This document shows positions 1 through 7,905 of a stretch of 33,063 nucleotides of DNA, in pieces. The notes under the pieces were generated by a model, which was not told the DNA's origin, did not search any database, and saw nothing but the letters and a program-made list of their open reading frames with translations. A program made the translations under genes and the position numbers. Location of the stretch: contig URFD01000004.1 in assembly GCA_900547015.1 (NCBI GenBank), forward strand, positions 1 through 33,063. The letters run 5' to 3'. The first letter of the stretch is position 1. Each line of letters begins with the position of its first letter. The stretch is from an uncultured Oscillospiraceae bacterium. GTDB taxonomy: Bacteria > Bacillota > Clostridia > Oscillospirales > Ruminococcaceae.

Positions 1-48
1 ATTCTGTCTGAAAACGACACGTTGAATCCTTAGCAAGAAACGAATTCA

Positions 49-225
49 TTATCTGAATTTGCGTTTACGAGCAGCTTCAGATTTCTTTTTGCGTTTAACA
101 GACGGCTTTTCATAATGCTCTCTCTTACGAACTTCGTTGAGAACGCCAGCGCGTGCGCACTGTCTCTTAAATCTTCTCAGAGCACTATCCAAAGACTCGT
201 TATCTTTAACACGAATTTCTGCCAT
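49..225 (-). CDS. rpsU: 30S ribosomal protein S21
   Basis: Encodes a 58-residue basic protein starting MAEIRVKDNESLDSALRRFK and ending in a Lys/Arg-rich tail (KRKFR), the size and pattern of small-subunit protein S21. It binds the 30S platform near the 3' end of 16S rRNA and is involved in initiation. The start ATG at 225 follows an AAGGAGGG ribosome binding site with about six bases between; the stop is TAA. It is set off from leuS by 206 bases that hold a strong promoter and a leader, so it is probably transcribed independently of the long cluster upstream. No terminator is visible in the 48 bases after the stop, so a further gene may be co-transcribed beyond the window edge. Identity is clear from sequence pattern and length. 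Confidence 0.97.
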   Translation of the reverse strand: MAEIRVKDNESLDSALRRFKRQCARAGVLNEVRKREHYEKPSVKRKKKSEAARKRKFR

Positions 226-335
226 TTCTTATCCCTCCTTACGCCATTGGGCAGGAGTATTGCAAGCTCTCTTGCACCCGTAAAGCGTATCTGTGTTTTC
301 CACATCCGCGAGACGGACAGGAGAAACTTGTAACA
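226..335 (-). promoter_or_regulatory. Structured 5' leader of rpsU
   Basis: The expected transcript leader can fold. An outer 7-pair stem (279-285 with 237-243, including one G-U pair) encloses a perfect 6-pair hairpin TGCAAG-AGAG-CTTGCA (261-276). The 3' arm of the outer stem contains the AAGG at the beginning of the ribosome binding site, so folding could reduce initiation. A weaker TCCG/CGGA hairpin lies nearer the 5' end. This is a hand-drawn fold, not a computed one; autoregulation by S21 is inference only. Confidence 0.4.
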
Positions 336-341
336 ACAAAG

Positions 342-371
342 ATTATACTACATCCGGGGAGGGTATGTCAA
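342..371 (-). promoter_or_regulatory. Sigma-A type promoter of rpsU
   Basis: On the minus strand a perfect TTGACA (366-371) is separated by 18 bases from a perfect TATAAT (342-347). Transcription would begin near 335, giving a leader of about 110 bases before the rpsU start. The promoter is within 60 bases of the leuS stop and no terminator is visible between them, so read-through from leuS may add to this output. Confidence 0.9.
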
Positions 372-431
372 CCCTTTTTTCAAAATGACTGCCAATTTAT
401 GACAGGAACCCGGATTCAGGCAGGCAAACGG

Positions 432-2837
432 CTACTTTGCCACGATATTGACCAGCTTGCCGGGAACCACAATTTCCTTCACAATGGTCTTGTCTGCCAA
501 AATCAAAGCGATGATGCTGTCTGCTTTTGCCAGAGCGAGCATCTCTTCTTTAGAAGCATCTGCCGGAACGGTGATGCGGGATTTAATCTTGCCGCTAATC
601 TGGACCGCAATCTCAATCGAAGCGTCCACGCATTTTGCTTCGTCGTAGGATGGCCACTGCTGCTGGTTGAGCATTCCGCCGAAGTTCTGTGCTTCCCAAA
701 TCTCCTCTGTGATGTGCGGAGCAAATGGGTTGAGCAGCAGCAGGAATGTCTTGAGCTCGCCGCGGGTCACGCTCTTGCGGTCTGCAATCTCGTTGATGAG
801 AGCCATCAGAGCTGCGATTGCGGTATTGAACTTCATCTCCTCGATGTCTGCGCTGACCTTTTTGATGGTCTTGTGGAAGGAGGATTCCAGCTCGGCCGAG
901 TAGCCCTCGCCGTCGCAGAGAATCTCCTGAAGCGCCCAGACACGGTCCAGGAAACGCTTGCAGCCCTTGATGGAGGAGGTGGACCAAGGTGCGCTCTTTT
1001 CAAAGTCACCGATGAACATCTCGTACAGACGCATGGTGTCTGCGCCGTACTCCTTCACGATGTCGTCCGGGTTGACGACGTTGCCGCGGGACTTGCTCAT
1101 CTTCTCGCCGTTTTCGCCCAAAATCATACCGTGGCTGGTACGCTTTGCATACGGCTCCGGAGTGCTGACTACGCCCAGATCGTACAGGAACTTGTGCCAG
1201 AAGCGGGAGTAGAGCAGATGCAGGGTGGTATGCTCCATACCGCCGTTGTACCAGTCTACCGGCAGCCAGTATTCCAGCGCCTCGCGGGAAGCCAGGCAGT
1301 CGTTGTTGTGCGGGTCACAGTAGCGCAGGAAGTACCAAGAGGAACCAGCCCACTGAGGCATGGTGTCGGTCTCGCGGGTAGCAGGGCCGCCACAGTGCGG
1401 GCAGGTGGTGTTGACCCAATCGGTCATCTTGGACAGCGGAGATTGGCCGTCATCGGTCTGCTCGAAGGATTCGCACTCCGGCAGGCGCAGCGGGAGCTCC
1501 TTCTCATCGAGCGGAACCCATCCGCATTTTTCGCAGTAAACCATTGGAATCGGCTCGCCCCAGTAGCGCTGACGGGAGAATACCCAGTCACGGAGCTTGA
1601 AGTTGACCTTTGGATGACCCTTGCCGGTCTGCTCCAGCCACTCGGTAATCTTCTTCTTTGCCTCTTCTACGCTCAGTCCGTCCAGCATACCGGAGTTGAC
1701 CATCATGCCGGTTGCGCAATCGGTGAAGGCTTCCTCCTCCACGTTGCCGCCCTTGACGACCTCGATGATTGGCAGGTTAAACTTTTTCGCAAATTCCCAG
1801 TCGCGGGTATCGTGGCCCGGTACCGCCATGATTGCGCCGGTGCCGTAGGTCATGAGAACATAGTCGGAAACAAAAATCGGAATCTCGTTGCCATTGACCG
1901 GGTTGATTCCCTTCACGCCTGCGATGCAGACACCGGTCTTTTCCTTTGCCATCTCGGTTCTTTCAAAGTCGGACTTCTTCGCGGATTCCTCCTGATAAGC
2001 CCGAATCTCGTCCATGTTGGAGATTTTGTTCGACCATTTTTCCAGATACGGATGCTCCGGAGAGATTACCATATAGGTAGCGCCGTACAGGGTGTCCGGG
2101 CGGGTGGTGTAGATGGTCAGCTGGTCGCCGGCAGTGGTGTCGAAGTTGACCTCTGCGCCAGTGGAACGGCCAATCCAGTTTTTCTGGGAGGTCTTGACAC
2201 GCTCGATGTAGTCTACGCTGTCCAAATCGTCCAGCAGCTTCTGGGCATATTCGGTGATTTTGAGCATCCACTGGCTCTTGACCTTGTGAACAACCTGACC
2301 GCCGCAGCGCTCGCAGACACCGTTGACCACCTCTTCGTTTGCCAGAACAACCTTACAGGAGGTACACCAGTTGACCGACATCTCTTTTTTGTATGCCAGT
2401 CCTTTTTTGTACATCTGAAGGAAAATCCACTGGGTCCATTTATAGTAGTCCGGGTCGGTGGTATTGATTTCGCGGTCCCAATCGAAGGACAGACCCAGAG
2501 ATTTGAGCTGCTGCTTAAATCTGGCTACATTGTTTTTGGTGACGATTTCGGGGTGAATGTGATTTTTGATTGCAAAGTTTTCGGTCGGCAGTCCGAACGC
2601 ATCCCAGCCCATCGGATAGAGGACGTTATAGCCCTGCATCCGGCGTTTTCTGGCTACGATATCCAGCGCGGTATAGGAGCGCGGATGACCGACATGAAGG
2701 CCCTGACCGGACGGGTATGGGAACTCGACCAGAGCGTAGTACTTTGGTTTGGTAAAATCGTTGGTGGCAGCAAAGGTGTGATTGTCGTCCCACCGTTTCT
2801 GCCATTTTTCTTCAATCTGGCTAAAATCGTATTTCAC
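432..2837 (-). CDS. leuS: Leucyl-tRNA synthetase (class I)
   Basis: Charges tRNA-Leu with leucine in the cytoplasm. The 801-residue protein has the class I HIGH-type signature HVGH at residues 48-51 and KMSKS at 579-583. The inserted editing domain is marked by TTRPDT and by the MTYGTGAIMAVPGHD segment that contains the conserved editing aspartate. Paired cysteines (CTSC...CERC and CEKC...CPHC) resemble the zinc-binding insertions of bacterial LeuRS. The start is GTG at 2837, preceded by GAGGAGG about eight bases upstream; the next residues KYDFSQIEEKWQ match the usual N-terminus. It lies 54 bases after rsfS. That gap holds only a 5-pair hairpin with a T-rich loop and leaves no room for a T-box leader, so leuS probably depends on upstream transcription. 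Length is normal for bacterial LeuRS. Confidence 0.98.
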   Translation of the reverse strand: MKYDFSQIEEKWQKRWDDNHTFAATNDFTKPKYYALVEFPYPSGQGLHVGHPRSYTALDIVARKRRMQGYNVLYPMGWDAFGLPTENFAIKNHIHPEIVTKNNVARFKQQLKSLGLSFDWDREINTTDPDYYKWTQWIFLQMYKKGLAYKKEMSVNWCTSCKVVLANEEVVNGVCERCGGQVVHKVKSQWMLKITEYAQKLLDDLDSVDYIERVKTSQKNWIGRSTGAEVNFDTTAGDQLTIYTTRPDTLYGATYMVISPEHPYLEKWSNKISNMDEIRAYQEESAKKSDFERTEMAKEKTGVCIAGVKGINPVNGNEIPIFVSDYVLMTYGTGAIMAVPGHDTRDWEFAKKFNLPIIEVVKGGNVEEEAFTDCATGMMVNSGMLDGLSVEEAKKKITEWLEQTGKGHPKVNFKLRDWVFSRQRYWGEPIPMVYCEKCGWVPLDEKELPLRLPECESFEQTDDGQSPLSKMTDWVNTTCPHCGGPATRETDTMPQWAGSSWYFLRYCDPHNNDCLASREALEYWLPVDWYNGGMEHTTLHLLYSRFWHKFLYDLGVVSTPEPYAKRTSHGMILGENGEKMSKSRGNVVNPDDIVKEYGADTMRLYEMFIGDFEKSAPWSTSSIKGCKRFLDRVWALQEILCDGEGYSAELESSFHKTIKKVSADIEEMKFNTAIAALMALINEIADRKSVTRGELKTFLLLLNPFAPHITEEIWEAQNFGGMLNQQQWPSYDEAKCVDASIEIAVQISGKIKSRITVPADASKEEMLALAKADSIIALILADKTIVKEIVVPGKLVNIVAK

Positions 2838-2891
2838 AGTCGTTCCTCCTCAATAGGCTGAAAAAAAGCCTGTACACAGTGATTGGATTGC

Positions 2892-3251
2892 TTAGTCCTG
2901 GGTAATCAGTTCGCTGATATCAACCTGCGGTGCATCACACCACAGACGCTCGAGGTTATAGAAGCTGCGTGCCTCCTCCTGGAACACATGAACCATTACA
3001 TCATAGTAGTCCAACAGAATCCACTGTGCGCTCTGGCGGCCCTCCACCTTGTTTGGCTCGAAACCGAGCTTGGTCATCTCCTCCTCGACCTCGTCTGCAA
3101 TCGCTTTGACCTGAGTGTTGCTGGCAGCCGAAGCAATTACAAAGTAATCTCCCAAGCTGGACAGGTTGCGGATTTCCACGAGCTTGATATCCTTTGCCTT
3201 CTTTTTATCCATAACTTTTACAATTTCCTTGGCTTGTTCTAATGACGTCAT
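2892..3251 (-). CDS. rsfS: Ribosomal silencing factor RsfS (DUF143/Iojap family)
   Basis: A 119-residue protein with the family's hallmarks: LVEIRNLSSLGDYFVIASAASNTQVKAI near residues 24-51 and GRQSAQWILLDYYDVMVHVF near 74-93. RsfS binds protein L14 on the 50S subunit and blocks joining with 30S when nutrients are limiting. The ATG at 3251 follows AGAAGGAGAG at good spacing. The gene sits between the LCP gene and leuS, close to yqeK and nadD, the usual neighbourhood in Firmicutes. The 77 bases before it contain a TAGAAT that could be a -10 element, but I see no good -35. Confidence 0.95.
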   Translation of the reverse strand: MTSLEQAKEIVKVMDKKKAKDIKLVEIRNLSSLGDYFVIASAASNTQVKAIADEVEEEMTKLGFEPNKVEGRQSAQWILLDYYDVMVHVFQEEARSFYNLERLWCDAPQVDISELITQD

Positions 3252-3328
3252 GTACTTCTCTCCTTCTGTTGTTCTATTCTATCTGTTGCGCCGAAAGCCA
3301 AACCGTGCCTTCGGTCGGTCTAGGAATC

Positions 3329-4789
3329 CTATTCGGGGTCGGCCTTTTGCTCGGCCTCCTGATTGGTCTTGGACTTGACCACCTTGCGGCCGTCTTTGGT
3401 CTGGCTGGTCTTGTCCTCCTGCTCCTCCTGCTGCTGTTCAGCCTCCTGATTGGTCTTGGACTTAATCACCTTGCGGCCGTCCTTGGTCTGGCTGGTCTTG
3501 TTTTCCTGCTCCTGCTCTTCCCTTTGGTTTTCCTGCTCATAGATGTAGACAATCTTTCCATCCTTGTCGTAATCATAAATCGGGTCGCCGTTACTGTCCA
3601 GACGATAGAGCGGGTTTCCGTTTTCATCATAGAGATACTGCTGGGAGGTCTGCTGGCCCGAGCCGTTATTCTGCTGAGAATCCGAGCTTTGCTGATAGCT
3701 TCCCTGACCGTTATTCCAAGAGGTTCCGGAGCTGTTCTGATTGTAGTTCTGATTGCTGCTCTGGGAGCTGGAGGACTGGCCGCGGTAGGAGCTGCCGCCG
3801 TGCGGATTGGCAACCTTCATCGTATCTGCCGAGAAGGTTTCGCCGGCAGAGGCAAAGTTCTCGTTGAGAACCTCTGCAAGCTCTTCGGCATCCACCGCAT
3901 AGACCGCATAAGAATAGTACATGGTTCCCTGTCCGGGGACAACGTGCATCTGCATATCATCGACATCCAGCTCAAACAGGTTGCTGGCAACCGCAATCAT
4001 TTTCTTCAGCGGCATATCGGTGTCCACATCGTTGTAGTGCTTCATCAGAATCGGGAGGCACTTCATCCTGCCCATATTCTTGACCTGCTGGATAGCAGCC
4101 TTGATAAAGGAGGTCTGGGTATCGATTCGTCCAAGGTCTCCGTTGGCATAGCCAGAGCGATAGCGCAGAATCCATTCTGCCTGCTCGCCGTCCAGCGTCT
4201 GTTCTCCGGGGTAGAGCACCTTGCCCGGCAGATAATTAATCTGCTGTTCGATGTTCATGGTGACGCCGCCGAGGTCATCCACGATGCTGCGAACCCCGTT
4301 GAGGTCGATAATCGCATAGTAATCGACATCCAGATTCCAGTTTTCTTCCAGATAGTTTTCCAGTGTTTCAATGCCGGTCATGCCGTCCTGCGGGTGGCCG
4401 TAGATGGCATTGACCTTACCGGTCGGGAAGGCGGAGCCGACAAAGGTATCGCGCGGAATCCGCAGAATATCGACCGTTCCCTTTCGGGTATCGAACAGCG
4501 CATACATCACCACATCGGTCAGCTTTTCGGAGTTGTCCACGCCGCAGCAGAGCACCGAGATGGTGTCCTCCTCGAGCGGCTTAATCTCGTCCTCGTCCAA
4601 ATCAATCTCTGCCGAGTCGCTGTCCTGTTCCTCATCATCTTTGTTGTCCTGGAGCGTGATATTGCGGCTGCTGTATCCACGAGAATAGCCTGCGGTATAG
4701 GAAACCGCTACGGATGCAATCAAAATGACGGCTGCACCGACGATTGCCAGGATTTTTTTCTTTTCAAAGCTCAAAATTTTTGCCCCCAA
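3329..4789 (-). CDS. LytR-CpsA-Psr (LCP) family wall-polymer transferase with repetitive C-terminal tail
   Basis: LCP proteins move undecaprenyl-linked anionic polymers or capsule onto peptidoglycan outside the membrane. This 486-residue protein has a short cytoplasmic N-terminus, one membrane helix (about 13-33), an acidic linker (about 48-75), and an LCP core to about residue 330. Visible LCP features are GVDN...LTDVVM (83-95), ILRIPRDTFV (108-117) and the later ILRYRSGYANGDLGRIDTQ segment with paired arginines. After the core comes a Ser/Gln/Asn-rich stretch (about 345-384), three YD-type repeats (about 385-419), and two near-identical 22-residue charged repeats (from 431 and 460). Most family members lack such a tail. 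The predicted start is TTG at 4789, 27 bases after the yqeK stop, with only a weak ribosome site; another TTG five codons in is an alternative. Substrate unknown. Confidence 0.9.
   Translation of the reverse strand: MGAKILSFEKKKILAIVGAAVILIASVAVSYTAGYSRGYSSRNITLQDNKDDEEQDSDSAEIDLDEDEIKPLEEDTISVLCCGVDNSEKLTDVVMYALFDTRKGTVDILRIPRDTFVGSAFPTGKVNAIYGHPQDGMTGIETLENYLEENWNLDVDYYAIIDLNGVRSIVDDLGGVTMNIEQQINYLPGKVLYPGEQTLDGEQAEWILRYRSGYANGDLGRIDTQTSFIKAAIQQVKNMGRMKCLPILMKHYNDVDTDMPLKKMIAVASNLFELDVDDMQMHVVPGQGTMYYSYAVYAVDAEELAEVLNENFASAGETFSADTMKVANPHGGSSYRGQSSSSQSSNQNYNQNSSGTSWNNGQGSYQQSSDSQQNNGSGQQTSQQYLYDENGNPLYRLDSNGDPIYDYDKDGKIVYIYEQENQREEQEQENKTSQTKDGRKVIKSKTNQEAEQQQEEQEDKTSQTKDGRKVVKSKTNQEAEQKADPE
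3354..3501 (-). repeat. Two 61-base direct repeats in the tail of the LCP gene
   Basis: Copies at 3354-3414 and 3441-3501 differ at three of 61 positions and are offset by 87 bases (29 codons), so the reading frame is kept. They encode the repeated peptide KTSQTKDGRKV[IV]KSKTNQ plus its flank. The three differences cause just one conservative Ile/Val change, which points to a recent in-frame duplication that may vary in copy number between strains. Confidence 0.85.
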
Positions 4790-4816
4790 ACCTGTTACAA
4801 GAGTCTTTCCATTTCC

Positions 4817-5401
4817 TTACAGGGCATCCGCACCGGCTGGTGTGCCGCTGAGATACTCATTGTATGCCAGACAGGTATCGATGCACAAGGGCAACCGACG
4901 CGCTGCCTGATTGCTTACCGCAAAAATCAATGCTTCCTGCATTCCTTCCGACAGAGAGCGGCGCACAATCCGGCGCATCTTGTCCACATCCGGATAGTCC
5001 CGCTCGTCGCTGGTCAAATCTGCAAGGTAAATAATTTGCTCCAATCTGCTCATCCCTGCCCGCGCGGTCGTATGATACCGAACGGCATTGATGATCTGTT
5101 CATCCTCAATCCCCACAACCTGCCGGAGATATTCCGCAGCAGCGAACCCATGCCACACCGGGGGCTGCCGAAGCAGGTTATTGTCCAAAATTATAGCAGA
5201 CTTTTGCATCCAATGCAACTGTTCTTCCTGCGACATATTCTTGCAGATGTCATGCAGGATTCCCGCTGTCCAGGCTTTTTCCTCGTCCTCGCCGTGCAGC
5301 TGCGCCAGATACTGCGCCTGACGCGCCACATTCAGCGAGTGTTCAAAGCGTTTGCGGTGCAGCATTGGCCGGACCAGCTCGATATAATCTTCTCTTGTCA
5401 T
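4817..5401 (-). CDS. yqeK: HD-domain bis(5'-nucleosyl)-tetraphosphatase, YqeK family
   Basis: A 194-residue HD-superfamily metal-dependent phosphohydrolase. The metal ligands are visible as H21 (RFEHSLNVA), H50-D51 (GILHDICK), a later YHTTAR histidine and the aspartate of IIYLADLTSDER. YqeK proteins split Ap4A symmetrically to ADP and are thought to keep dinucleoside alarmones low; the activity assignment comes from family knowledge. The ATG at 5401 directly abuts the nadD stop codon (TAG then ATG), so the pair is likely translationally coupled. nadD-yqeK-LCP-rsfS is a conserved Firmicutes order. Confidence 0.94.
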   Translation of the reverse strand: MTREDYIELVRPMLHRKRFEHSLNVARQAQYLAQLHGEDEEKAWTAGILHDICKNMSQEEQLHWMQKSAIILDNNLLRQPPVWHGFAAAEYLRQVVGIEDEQIINAVRYHTTARAGMSRLEQIIYLADLTSDERDYPDVDKMRRIVRRSLSEGMQEALIFAVSNQAARRLPLCIDTCLAYNEYLSGTPAGADAL

Positions 5402-6022
5402 CTATTTTTCTGCCCCCTGCTTATCGTTCCGGTATAGTCCCAGCCGCTGCACCTCCTCATAGACCTGCGAATCGAGCAGGTCGGTGCAGTCCAGCCCCTG
5501 TGCGATTCTCTCCCGAATCTGGGTGGAGGAAAGCTCGAGTACCGGAAAATCAAAAATTTGAATCTTGCCAAACGGTTCCAGAGTGCGGGCGCAGTCGGCA
5601 AGCTGCTTCATCTGAGCCTGTTCCCGGGCTGCCGTACACAAGGTAACCTCCTGCAAAATCCGCTGCCACTGCCGCCACTGGGAAAATGTCAGAAACATAT
5701 CGCTGCCGACCAGAAGATAAAGCTCGGCGTGCGGATACATCGCGCGCAGCTGAGCCACCGTATCGACCGTATAGCTTTTTCCACTGCGGACAATCTCCAT
5801 ATCGCTGACCACCGCCTCAGGCACCCCGGCAAAGGCAAGCCGGCACAGCCGGAGCCGAGCCGACGCCGGAGCCAAATCGGGCGCCGACTTGTGCGGCGGC
5901 TGCTTGGTCGGAATGACCAGCAGCTCATCCAGCCCGAGGGCCTGAATATAGTGTTTTGCCAACGACACATGGCCGTTGTGAATCGGATTGAAGGTGCCGC
6001 CAAAGATTCCCAGCTTGTCCAT
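5402..6022 (-). CDS. nadD: Nicotinate-nucleotide adenylyltransferase
   Basis: Adenylates nicotinate mononucleotide to deamido-NAD in NAD synthesis. The 206-residue protein opens with the nucleotidyltransferase signature GGTFNPIHNGH (residues 8-18), which contains the ATP-binding HxGH-type motif. It also has the substrate-loop segment PTKQPPHK (about 38-45) and the C-terminal SSTQIRERI motif (about 167-175). The ATG at 6022 follows GGGGGAG in the 27-base gap after yhbY. The length is typical. It is followed without any gap by yqeK. Confidence 0.97.
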   Translation of the reverse strand: MDKLGIFGGTFNPIHNGHVSLAKHYIQALGLDELLVIPTKQPPHKSAPDLAPASARLRLCRLAFAGVPEAVVSDMEIVRSGKSYTVDTVAQLRAMYPHAELYLLVGSDMFLTFSQWRQWQRILQEVTLCTAAREQAQMKQLADCARTLEPFGKIQIFDFPVLELSSTQIRERIAQGLDCTDLLDSQVYEEVQRLGLYRNDKQGAEK

Positions 6023-6049
6023 ACTCCCCCACCCTTTTATTTTGTTGAT

Positions 6050-6337
6050 TTACAGAACGATTTTCGGGTCCTTTGGATTGCGGCGGTAGAGGACAAAGCG
6101 GGTGCCGATGACCTGAACCACATCGGAATTGGTCTGCTCTGCCAGCTCGTGTGCGATTTCGCGGGCAAAGCCCGGAGCGGTTTCCAGCACGCGCATTTTA
6201 ATCAGCTCTCTGGCACGCAGCGCATCATCCACCTGTTTGACCAGCTGCTCGCCGATGCCGCCTTTTCCTACCTGAAGGATGGTTTCCAGTGGATTTGCCA
6301 ATGTTCTGAGTTTTGCTCTTTCTTTACTTGTCAACAT
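6050..6337 (-). CDS. yhbY: CRM-domain RNA-binding protein YhbY
   Basis: A 95-residue single-domain protein of the CRM (YhbY) family, which associates with pre-50S ribosomal particles and helps large-subunit assembly. It shows the opening LTSKERAKLRTLAN, the GxxG loop as VGKGGIGEQ (about 23-31), and the closing VVQVIGTRFVLYRRN. The start ATG at 6337 has an AAGGGA ribosome site about nine bases away. It lies 21 bases after rdgB. In many Firmicutes yhbY sits next to obgE; here rdgB takes that place. Confidence 0.94.
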   Translation of the reverse strand: MLTSKERAKLRTLANPLETILQVGKGGIGEQLVKQVDDALRARELIKMRVLETAPGFAREIAHELAEQTNSDVVQVIGTRFVLYRRNPKDPKIVL

Positions 6338-6358
6338 ATATCATGTCCCTTTCCGGTT

Positions 6359-6952
6359 CTAATTTTCCTTGATGTTCTTTAACTGTCTGTACAGCTCTGC
6401 CAGCGCCTTGCCGCGGTGGCTGATTGCGTCCTTTTCCTCTGCGTCCAGCTGGGCAAAGCTCCTGTCCCCGACATAGAAAATCGGGTCGTAGCCAAAGCCG
6501 CCCTCTCCTGCCGGCGCCGAGCCGATGGTTCCCTCGCAGACCCCTTCGCAGTCCAGAATCTGTTCGGGAGAAAGCACGCAGGTGATGTGCGCCACAAACC
6601 GAGCAGTGCGTGCTGCCGGATGAGCTTTGTCCACCTGTGCAATCAGGCGCAGATTTTTTTCGGAATACGGGGTGTCCTCTCCGTAATATCGAGCGGAATA
6701 GACACCCGGTTCGCCGCCCAGCGCATCGATGCACAGGCCGCTGTCATCCGCTACGGTCGGCAGTCCGGTCAGCTGATAGACCGCCATCGCCTTTAAGCGG
6801 GCATTTTCCGCAAAGGTGGTTCCGGTTTCCTCCACCTGAACCTGTGCGCCCGCCTCCTTCTGGCTCATCAGCTCGATCCCCAGCGGTTCCAGAATCCGTT
6901 TAAATTCCTCGAGCTTGCCCGAATTGTTGCTTGCGAGCACCAGCTTCATCAT
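6359..6952 (-). CDS. rdgB: XTP/dITP pyrophosphatase (RdgB/HAM1 family)
   Basis: Hydrolyses deaminated purine triphosphates (dITP, XTP) to monophosphates and so keeps them out of DNA and RNA. The 197-residue protein has the family's N-terminal LASNNSGKLEEF, the central VADDSGLCIDALGGEPGVYSAR stretch (in part the catalytic Asp region), GEGGFGYDPIFYV, and the C-terminal ISHRGKAL motif. The start is one of two adjacent ATGs; the first (6952) overlaps the ftsY stop by four bases (ATGA), a standard coupling overlap. Family and length match well. Confidence 0.96.
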   Translation of the reverse strand: MMKLVLASNNSGKLEEFKRILEPLGIELMSQKEAGAQVQVEETGTTFAENARLKAMAVYQLTGLPTVADDSGLCIDALGGEPGVYSARYYGEDTPYSEKNLRLIAQVDKAHPAARTARFVAHITCVLSPEQILDCEGVCEGTIGSAPAGEGGFGYDPIFYVGDRSFAQLDAEEKDAISHRGKALAELYRQLKNIKEN

Positions 6953-7884
6953 GCGTCCTGCTCCTCCTTCCGGTCGGTTCCTTCAAACAGGGCATCCACA
7001 AAATCCTTGGAGTTAAACGGTCTGAGGTCATCAATCTGTTCGCCGACGCCGATATATTTAATCGGGATATTCAGCTCCTCCTTGATGCCGATTACCACAC
7101 CGCCGCGGGCTGTGCCGTCGAGCTTGGTGAGGATGATGCCGGTAAGACCTGCCGCCTCTTGGAAGAGCTTGGCCTGATTGAGCGCATTCTGGCCGGTTGT
7201 TGCATCCAGAACCAGCAGAACCTCCTTCGAGGAGCCCGGTGCTTCCCGGTCGATGACCCTTGCAATCTTGGAAAGCTCATCCATCAGGTTCTTTTTGTTG
7301 TGCAGTCTGCCTGCGGTGTCGCAGATGACCACATCACAGCCGCGAGCCTTGCCCGCATTGACCGCATCGAATACAACCGCTGCCGGGTCCGAGCCTTCCT
7401 CGTGGCGAACCAGCTCGACCTGAGCGCGGTCTGCCCAAATCTGGAGCTGGTCGATTGCGGCGGCACGGAAGGTATCCGCTGCTGCGAGCAGAACCTTTTT
7501 GCCGTCCTGACGCAGATTGTTTGCCAGCTTGCCGATGGTGGTGGTCTTGCCCACGCCGTTGACGCCAATCACGAGGATGACCGTCGGCTTGGTGGAGAGG
7601 TCGAGCTGTTCGTCGCCGCTGAGCATCTCCGCGATGATTTCCTTGAGCGCCGCTTTGACATCGCTTGCATCGGTCAGTCCCTTTTCCTTTACCTTTTTGC
7701 GGAGGTTTTCACAGATGCGTGCGCTGGTTACTGCGCCCACATCCGCCATAATCAGGTTTTCCTCCAGCTCTTCAAAAAATTCCTCATCGATTTTGGTGAA
7801 GGAGTTGAGCAGCGCGTCCACCTTGCCCATCATCGAATCTCTGGTTTTTTTCAGTCCTTCTGCAATTTTATTAAAAAATCCCAT
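6949..7884 (-). CDS. ftsY: Signal recognition particle receptor FtsY
   Basis: The SRP-GTPase that receives ribosome-nascent chain-SRP complexes at the membrane. At 311 residues it has a short N-domain with no long acidic A-domain, as is usual in Gram-positives. GTPase motifs are clear: P-loop GVNGVGKTT (107-115), DTFRAAAIDQL, DTAGRLHNK, and the NKXD-equivalent LTKLDGTARGG. The ATG at 7884 follows GAGGAGG and lies 21 bases after the smc stop. rnc-smc-ftsY clustering is widely conserved, though here two extra genes separate rnc and smc. Confidence 0.98.
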   Translation of the reverse strand: MGFFNKIAEGLKKTRDSMMGKVDALLNSFTKIDEEFFEELEENLIMADVGAVTSARICENLRKKVKEKGLTDASDVKAALKEIIAEMLSGDEQLDLSTKPTVILVIGVNGVGKTTTIGKLANNLRQDGKKVLLAAADTFRAAAIDQLQIWADRAQVELVRHEEGSDPAAVVFDAVNAGKARGCDVVICDTAGRLHNKKNLMDELSKIARVIDREAPGSSKEVLLVLDATTGQNALNQAKLFQEAAGLTGIILTKLDGTARGGVVIGIKEELNIPIKYIGVGEQIDDLRPFNSKDFVDALFEGTDRKEEQDA

Positions 7885-7905
7885 CCTTGTGCCTCCTCAC
7901 TGACT

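Noticed and set aside
399..2861. Plus-strand open frame of about 820 codons antisense to leuS
   Set aside because: It mirrors leuS over nearly its whole length, has no ribosome site, and its predicted peptide has no recognisable family pattern. GC-biased third positions explain such long antisense frames.
2838..2891. Terminator between rsfS and leuS
   Set aside because: AGGCT/AGCCT is only five pairs with the T run in the loop instead of after the stem, so it would not terminate.
3242..5437. Plus-strand open frame of about 730 codons antisense to the LCP gene and yqeK
   Set aside because: It spans two real genes and their gap; the leucine-rich start is the complement of the Gln/Lys/Glu-rich tail repeats, not a membrane protein.
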